From assembly GCA_964563395.1 (NCBI GenBank), contig CAZLWK010000016.1:6305-70304 (forward strand): a stretch of 64,000 bases of DNA, written 5' to 3'. This DNA is from JBEVOS01 sp964563395 (GTDB lineage: Bacteria > Pseudomonadota > Alphaproteobacteria > Caulobacterales > Aquidulcibacteraceae). The notes under the pieces were generated by a model. The model did not search any database. It had not been told where the DNA came from and saw only the letters and a program-made list of their open reading frames with translations. Made by a program: the position numbers and the translations under genes. Shown here one piece after another: positions 59,334 through 64,000 of this stretch (positions are counted from its first letter, which is position 1; each line of letters starts with the position of its first letter).

Positions 59334-61436
59334 TCAAGCGGCGGCGTGCGCCGCCCGCTGCGCGCGCAGCCTTTCCACGAACTCCGCCGGCGCCATGGCG
59401 GCCCCGTACAAAAAGCCCTGGCCGTAGCGGCAGCCGCGCGCGGAGAGGAAATCCGCCTCCTCGCGCCGCTCCACGCCTTCGGCGACGACGGTAAGGTCAA
59501 GGGTGCGCGCCATGGCGAGGATCGTCTCCACGATGGCCGGGGCCTGACGATCGCCCCGCTCCAAACCTCGAACGAATTGCTGATCGATCTTGATCACGTC
59601 AAAGGGCAGCTTGGTGAGCGCGGCGAGGCTGGAATGGCCGCAGCCGAAATCGTCGATCGCGAAGCGCACGCCTTTGCGCTTGAGCGCATCGATCAGGCGC
59701 ACCGCGCGCGCGGGATCTTCCATGGCCACGGTTTCGGTGATTTCAAGCTCAAGGAAATGCGGCGAGAGCCCGGCATGTTGCAGAACACGTTCCACATGCT
59801 CGGGAAAACGATCGCTGCGGAATTGAAGCGCCGACACATTAACGGAAACGTGGATGGGCAGCCCCTCACGCGCCCAGGCGGCCGCCTTCCAGCACGCCTC
59901 GCGCAGGATCGCATCGGAAATGGCGCCGACAAGCCCGTTCTCCTCCGCGGCCGGAATGAATTTCGCGGGGCTGATGATCGTCTTGTCGGGGCGCACCCAG
60001 CGCGCGAGCGCCTCGGCGGCCTCGATCCGCCCCGTGGCGAAATCGATCTTGGGCTGGAAGAAGGCGCGAAATTCGCTGCGCTCAAGGGCGGCGTGAATCT
60101 CCCGCTCGAACGTCACGCGGCTCACGGCCTCGCGGTCGAGCGCTTTAGTAAAGAGCTTGAGGCCGGCGCCGCCGCTGCGCGCCGCCGCGCGCGCCATCGT
60201 GGCGTGGCGCAAAACCGTATCGGCGTCGCAGCCGTCGCGCGGCGCCAGCGCCACGCCGCACGCGGCGCCCAAAAGCATCTTATGGTCGCGCCAATCGAAC
60301 GGCTGGTTCATCGCGGTATTAACGAGCTGCGCGAAACGCGCCGCCTCCGAGGCGTCCATCAACAGCGGCGCGAGGATCGCGAAATCATGATTGCGCAGGC
60401 AGGCGACCATGGCGGGGCGCGTCTGCGAGGACTGAACGCGAACGACGCGATCGACCGTTCGAACCGCCTGAACCAAGCGCTGCGCGATGACGCCCATCAA
60501 TTCCTGAACGGCCTCGGCCTCGAGCGTATCGAGCAAGCGGCGCACGCGCGTGAACTCGAACAAGATAACGCCGGTAAGGCCGCCCTCCTTCTCCGCGCGG
60601 GCGATGCAATCGTTCAAGTCACGCGCGAAGCGATCCTGGTTCGGCAATTGCGTGATGGGATCGACGAACGCCAATTGCTGGATGCGCCGCATCGACGCCT
60701 CGAGCCGGCCGCTCATATGATTGAACGCATCGGCCAGCGCCTCGAATTCGTCGCCGGTGCGAATGCTGATCTGCTTACCGAGGCGCGAAGGCGTCATCTG
60801 CGCGGCGAAATCGGTCAATTCCCTTAGCGGCGACAAGATACGCCGCACATAAAGAAAGATGAGCGGCGTTGCGACCGCCAGACATCCGAAAATCAGCAGC
60901 ATCACCGGCGCGAAAAGCTTCAAGTGCGAATTCATGATGCTGCCGCGCGAGGCGCTGATCACCAGCGCACCGTTCGAGAGACCGCCCGGCGGCGTTGTCG
61001 GGTGGGCGGACCGCACGACGCCGTCCCGCGATTCCACGACGAGCGCGCCCGCCTCGAGCGCGCGCCGCGCGATGCGCCGATCGGCTTCCGCCTCCAGCGC
61101 CGGCGCGGGGCGCGATTCGGCAAGAACGGCGCCCTCAAGGCCGTGCAAAGAGGCGCGCTGGACATGGTTTACCGCGGCGAGCCGTTTCATGGCGTCTTGC
61201 AGCAATTGGGGATCGCCATGCTGGATCGAATTGCCGAAATAGGCGCGGGTCATGCTGACGAGCTGGGAGGTCATCTCCCGGCCCTGCCGCTCGGCGATAT
61301 TGAATTGGATCGCCGCCACGGCGGCCATGCAGACGGCGGCCAGCACGGCCAGCAGGAAGACGGCGAAAAGGGTCGCTCGCGTCGCCAGATCGCGACGGAA
61401 CCCCCCTCCTCTCAAGCCGGTCGCCGGCTGGCTCAT
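59334..61436 (-). CDS. membrane EAL-domain c-di-GMP phosphodiesterase with degenerate GGDEF
   Basis: A 700-residue signalling protein: membrane segments at about 21-45 and 173-197 around a periplasmic sensor loop, a HAMP domain (about 197-250), a GGDEF-like domain (about 258-430) whose active site reads RNHDF (348-352) and so is inactive, and an EAL domain (about 442-695) with EAL at 475-477, IDDFG, KIDQQ and AEGVE. It should degrade c-di-GMP in response to an unknown signal; the GGDEF part may bind GTP or be structural. It separates hslV from hisB, which are usually close together. Confidence 0.9.
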   Translation of the reverse strand: MSQPATGLRGGGFRRDLATRATLFAVFLLAVLAAVCMAAVAAIQFNIAERQGREMTSQLVSMTRAYFGNSIQHGDPQLLQDAMKRLAAVNHVQRASLHGLEGAVLAESRPAPALEAEADRRIARRALEAGALVVESRDGVVRSAHPTTPPGGLSNGALVISASRGSIMNSHLKLFAPVMLLIFGCLAVATPLIFLYVRRILSPLRELTDFAAQMTPSRLGKQISIRTGDEFEALADAFNHMSGRLEASMRRIQQLAFVDPITQLPNQDRFARDLNDCIARAEKEGGLTGVILFEFTRVRRLLDTLEAEAVQELMGVIAQRLVQAVRTVDRVVRVQSSQTRPAMVACLRNHDFAILAPLLMDASEAARFAQLVNTAMNQPFDWRDHKMLLGAACGVALAPRDGCDADTVLRHATMARAAARSGGAGLKLFTKALDREAVSRVTFEREIHAALERSEFRAFFQPKIDFATGRIEAAEALARWVRPDKTIISPAKFIPAAEENGLVGAISDAILREACWKAAAWAREGLPIHVSVNVSALQFRSDRFPEHVERVLQHAGLSPHFLELEITETVAMEDPARAVRLIDALKRKGVRFAIDDFGCGHSSLAALTKLPFDVIKIDQQFVRGLERGDRQAPAIVETILAMARTLDLTVVAEGVERREEADFLSARGCRYGQGFLYGAAMAPAEFVERLRAQRAAHAAA

Positions 61437-61596
61437 CCGCGCACTTCCTCGCGCGGCGCAAATCGCCGCAGGTTTCCGCGCGAGAGTCTTCTGCTGTAAG
61501 TGTTAGTGCGACCTAAAGGCGGGCGCCTTCATACTTGGGCTTGCAAGTTGTTTGTCCCTCAATACTTAGGTAGGAGGGGTTAAGATCGGAGAAACC

Positions 61597-62184
61597 ATGC
61601 GGGTCGGCCGCATCACACGCAGCACGAAGGAAACCGCGATCACGCTCGAGATCAATCTCGACGGATCGGGAAAGGCCGAGATCGCCACGGGGATCGGCTT
61701 CTTCGATCACATGCTCGAAAGCTTCGCCAAGCATGGCTTGTTCGATCTGAAGATCACGGCCAAGGGCGATTTGCACGTCGATATGCACCATACCGTGGAA
61801 GACGTGGGCATCTGCCTCGGCGAAGCGGTAAAGCAGGCGCTGGGCAATTTCGCCGGCATTCGTCGGTTCGGCCACGCTTACATTCCGATGGACGAAGCGC
61901 TGTCGCGCGCGGCGGTGGACTTTTCCAACCGTCCCTACCTGATCTGGCGAGTGGCCCTGGCGCGTCCCAAGCTGGGCGAGATGGACACCGAATTGTTCAA
62001 GGAATGGTTCCAGGCCTTCGCCATGAATGCGGGCGCCTGCGTCCACGTCGAGAACCTTTACGGCGAGAACACCCACCATATCGTCGAAAGCAGCTTCAAG
62101 GCGCTGGCCAGGGCGGTGCGCCAAGCCGTTGAGCTGGACGACCGGCTAAAAGGGGCGGTGGCGTCCACCAAGGGCGTCCTTTAA
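61597..62184 (+). CDS. hisB: imidazoleglycerol-phosphate dehydratase
   Basis: Histidine biosynthesis step 6, 195 residues, monofunctional (no phosphatase domain). The metal-binding motifs FFDHML, DMHHTVEDVG and ENTHHIVES are present. A GGAG ribosome-binding site precedes ATG 61597. It starts the plus-strand hisBHAF operon, 9 bases ahead of hisH. No histidine-rich leader peptide was seen in the 160 bases upstream. Confidence 0.97.
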   Translation: MRVGRITRSTKETAITLEINLDGSGKAEIATGIGFFDHMLESFAKHGLFDLKITAKGDLHVDMHHTVEDVGICLGEAVKQALGNFAGIRRFGHAYIPMDEALSRAAVDFSNRPYLIWRVALARPKLGEMDTELFKEWFQAFAMNAGACVHVENLYGENTHHIVESSFKALARAVRQAVELDDRLKGAVASTKGVL

Positions 62185-62193
62185 GACCGCCGC

Positions 62194-62832
62194 GTGCAGA
62201 CAATCGCGCTGATCGATTATGGAGCGGGAAACCTGCGCTCGGTTGAGCGGGCGCTGGAAGCCGGCGCGCGCCTCGCGAAAACCCCAAGCCGGATCGTGAT
62301 GACCGCCGACGCCGCGGTGGCGCGCATGGCCGACAGGATCGTTCTCCCCGGTCAGGGCGCGTTCGACGATTGCATGAACGGGCTTGAAGCGCGCCCTGGG
62401 ATGATCGCGGCCCTCGAAGAACGTGTGCGCGCCGAGGGCGCGCCCTTCCTCGGCATTTGCGTGGGCTTTCAATTGCTCGCCGATATCGGGCTTGAGCATG
62501 GCGAACGGCGCGGCCTCGGCTGGCTGGGCGGCGTTTGTCAGAAGCTTGACGCCGGCTCTTCGGCGCGCCTGCCGCACATGGGCTGGAACGAAGCGGCGCC
62601 GATAAAGCCCCATCCGGTGCTCGCCCCGCTTGGCGCGGCGCGGCATGTCTATTTTTGCCATTCCTTCGTGCTGGAACCGCCGGCCGCGGACGCACTCGCG
62701 ATCACCGAGCATCACGTCCAATTTTGCAGCGCGGCGGGCCGGGACAATATCGTCGGCGTGCAATTCCACCCCGAGAAGAGCCAGGCCGCCGGTCTTGAGC
62801 TTCTCGCCGCCTTTCTCGATTGGTCGCCATGA
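62194..62832 (+). CDS. hisH: imidazole glycerol phosphate synthase glutaminase subunit HisH
   Basis: Class I glutamine amidotransferase of 212 residues that feeds ammonia to HisF. Nucleophile C89 (GICVGFQLL) and the catalytic H192/E194 (VGVQFHPEKS) are present. It starts with GTG at 62194. The stop overlaps hisA (ATGA, 62829-62832). Confidence 0.96.
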   Translation: MQTIALIDYGAGNLRSVERALEAGARLAKTPSRIVMTADAAVARMADRIVLPGQGAFDDCMNGLEARPGMIAALEERVRAEGAPFLGICVGFQLLADIGLEHGERRGLGWLGGVCQKLDAGSSARLPHMGWNEAAPIKPHPVLAPLGAARHVYFCHSFVLEPPAADALAITEHHVQFCSAAGRDNIVGVQFHPEKSQAAGLELLAAFLDWSP

Positions 62833-63551
62833 TTCTCTATCCCGCCATCGATTTGAAGGCCGGCCGCTGCGTGCGCCTGGCCGAAGGGCGCATGGAGGAC
62901 GCGACGATCTTCAACGAATCGCCCGCCGACCAGGCGATGCTGTTTCAAACCGCCGGATTCCGATGGTTGCACGTCGTCGATTTGGACGGCGCCATTGAAG
63001 GCGCGCCGCGCAACGCCGGCGCCGTTGCGGCGATCCTGGCGCGCGCCAACATTCCCGTTCAGATCGGCGGCGGCGTGCGCACGATGGAATCGATCGATTA
63101 TTGGATCGACGCGGGCGCCACGCGCGTCATCCTGGGCACGGCCGCCGTTCGCGACCCCGCCTTGGTGCGCCAAGCCGCGCGCGAATTCCCAGAGCGAGTC
63201 GCTGTCGGCATCGATGCGCGCGGCGGTAAGGTCGCTGTGAGCGGATGGGTTGAGCAAACTGAATTGGACGCGGCCGATCTCGCGCGCGCTTATGAGGATG
63301 CGGGCGTGGCCGCCATCATCGTGACGGACATTGGCCGCGACGGACTGAAGACGGGCGTCAATCTTGAGCTCACGCAAAACGTCGCTAACGCCGTCACGAT
63401 TCCGGTCATTGCTTCAGGCGGCGTCAAATCCGTGGACGACATCGTTGCGCTGCGCGCCCTCCCCGGCCGGGCGATTCATGGCTGCATCCTGGGACGCGCG
63501 CTCTATGACGGCGATATCGATCCCGCCGCCGCGTTGAGGGCCGCGTCGTGA
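62829..63551 (+). CDS. hisA: ProFAR isomerase HisA
   Basis: A beta-alpha barrel enzyme of 240 residues for step 4 of histidine synthesis. The start YPAIDLKAGRCVRL has catalytic D8, and the second half has the phosphate loop with VTDIGRDGLKTG. The start at 62829 overlaps hisH by 4 bases; a TTG at 62820 is less likely. Its stop overlaps hisF (GTGA). Confidence 0.96.
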   Translation: MILYPAIDLKAGRCVRLAEGRMEDATIFNESPADQAMLFQTAGFRWLHVVDLDGAIEGAPRNAGAVAAILARANIPVQIGGGVRTMESIDYWIDAGATRVILGTAAVRDPALVRQAAREFPERVAVGIDARGGKVAVSGWVEQTELDAADLARAYEDAGVAAIIVTDIGRDGLKTGVNLELTQNVANAVTIPVIASGGVKSVDDIVALRALPGRAIHGCILGRALYDGDIDPAAALRAAS

Positions 63552-64000
63552 CGCTCGCGGCGCGCATCATTCCGTGTCTGGACGTAAAGGACGGGCGCGT
63601 CGTCAAGGGCGTGAATTTCGTGGATCTGCGCGACGCGGGCGACCCGGTCGAACAAGCGCAAATTTACGATTCCCAGTTCGCCGACGAAATCTGCTTTCTC
63701 GACATCACCGCCAGCCATGAGCGTCGCGCGATCATGCTCGACGTCGTCAAGCGCACGGCCGATTGCTGCTTCACGCCGCTGACGGTCGGCGGCGGCATAC
63801 GCAGCGTCGAGGACGTGCGCCAATTGCTGCTGGCGGGCGCGGACAAGGTCGCGATCCAAACGGCGGCGGTGCAAAATCCCGATCTCATCGATGAGGCGTC
63901 GGCCAAATTCGGCGGCCAGGCGATCGTGGTGGTGGCGGACGTGAAACGCGTCGGCGATCATTGGGAAGTGTTCACCCATGGCGGGCGCAATGCTTCGGGC
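63548..64000 (+). CDS. hisF: imidazole glycerol phosphate synthase cyclase subunit HisF (3' partial)
   Basis: The first 151 codons of the HisF barrel, cut by the window end. It begins with GTG 63548 overlapping the hisA stop. The start TLAARIIPCLDVKDGRVVKGVNF has the catalytic aspartate (CLDV), followed by DEICFLDITAS and the phosphate loop TVGGGIRSVEDVRQLL. It uses HisH ammonia to make IGP and AICAR. The remaining part lies beyond the window. Confidence 0.95.
   Translation, partial: MTLAARIIPCLDVKDGRVVKGVNFVDLRDAGDPVEQAQIYDSQFADEICFLDITASHERRAIMLDVVKRTADCCFTPLTVGGGIRSVEDVRQLLLAGADKVAIQTAAVQNPDLIDEASAKFGGQAIVVVADVKRVGDHWEVFTHGGRNASG

Noticed and set aside
61503..61596. Possible histidine attenuator before hisB
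   Set aside because: No short frame with a run of histidine codons and no terminator pair was found; only short repeats (ACCTAA / TTAGGT) are present.
1..64000. CRISPR arrays, insertion sequences, prophage genes, tRNA or rRNA genes
   Set aside because: No regularly spaced repeats, transposase or integrase motifs, phage structural genes or tRNA-like cloverleaf sequences were seen.

Overview
This 64 kb window is an almost fully coding stretch of a GC-rich alphaproteobacterial chromosome. The gene content is mostly housekeeping, and several gene orders are typical of the class: miaB-phoH-ybeY-corC-lnt, glnD-murJ-trpS, hslVU beside hisBHAF, and rph near hrcA-grpE. alkB diverges from dnaK-dnaJ, as known in Caulobacter crescentus. 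A member of Caulobacterales (Caulobacteraceae or Hyphomonadaceae type) is the best guess, from gene order and protein style rather than a species match. No rRNA, tRNA, prophage, insertion sequence or CRISPR array was seen. Two runs of ten Ns (137-146 and 42750-42759) look like assembly gaps.

Layout. 1-968: a MarR regulator (cut by the window edge and a gap) coupled to a GNAT acetyltransferase. 965-2756: malate dehydrogenase and a TylF-like methyltransferase. 2761-8651 (minus): operon miaB-phoH-ybeY-corC-lnt-XRE regulator, joined mostly by 4-bp overlaps. 8786-12757: aroA, then fur, rimI, tsaB, nfu and a universal stress protein. 12845-15672: an accessory-looking block (TetR regulator, PhyH-type dioxygenase, an orphan membrane protein, a PCuAC-like lipoprotein without most copper ligands). 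15675-24572: trpS, murJ, glnD, a small membrane protein and mutS. 24658-33324: Bcr/CflA efflux pump, maeB, ampG, a soluble hybrid histidine kinase and a ComM/YifB ATPase. 33459-36711: a BON lipoprotein, yraN, rsmI and an LpoA-like lipoprotein, which recalls the E. coli yraLMNP cluster. 36712-42205: hemW-rdgB-rph on minus, then an AAA+ ATPase, hrcA and grpE on plus. 42286-46930: an HU protein with a lysine/alanine-rich tail, a structured AT-rich gap, a secreted four-repeat PPC protein, and the minus-strand operon alkB-GT25-dienelactone hydrolase. 47224-56350: dnaK, dnaJ, a DUF2339 membrane protein, dapB, DUF2244, nth, a small lipoprotein and a PfkB kinase. 56351-64000: AI-2E-family permease, hslU/hslV, an EAL protein and hisBHA(F).

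Together the genes cover protein quality control (DnaKJ, GrpE, HrcA, HslUV), DNA repair (MutS, Nth, AlkB, ComM-like), RNA maturation (MiaB, YbeY, RsmI, RNase PH, TsaB), envelope assembly (Lnt, MurJ, AmpG, LpoA-like, BON protein) and nitrogen/amino-acid metabolism (GlnD, His, DapB, AroA). Readable regulatory signals are a leaderless TetR promoter with an overlapping palindrome, a sigma-32-like promoter before dnaK, a perfect GAAC-N7-GAAC LexA-type box before alkB, and a dense inverted-repeat array before the AAA+ ATPase gene. I found no clear candidate for a wholly new defence or mobile system. The most unusual items are the AAA+ ATPase with its repeat array, the PPC-repeat protein with the structured gap before it, the degenerate PCuAC protein and the possible SOS control of the alkB operon.
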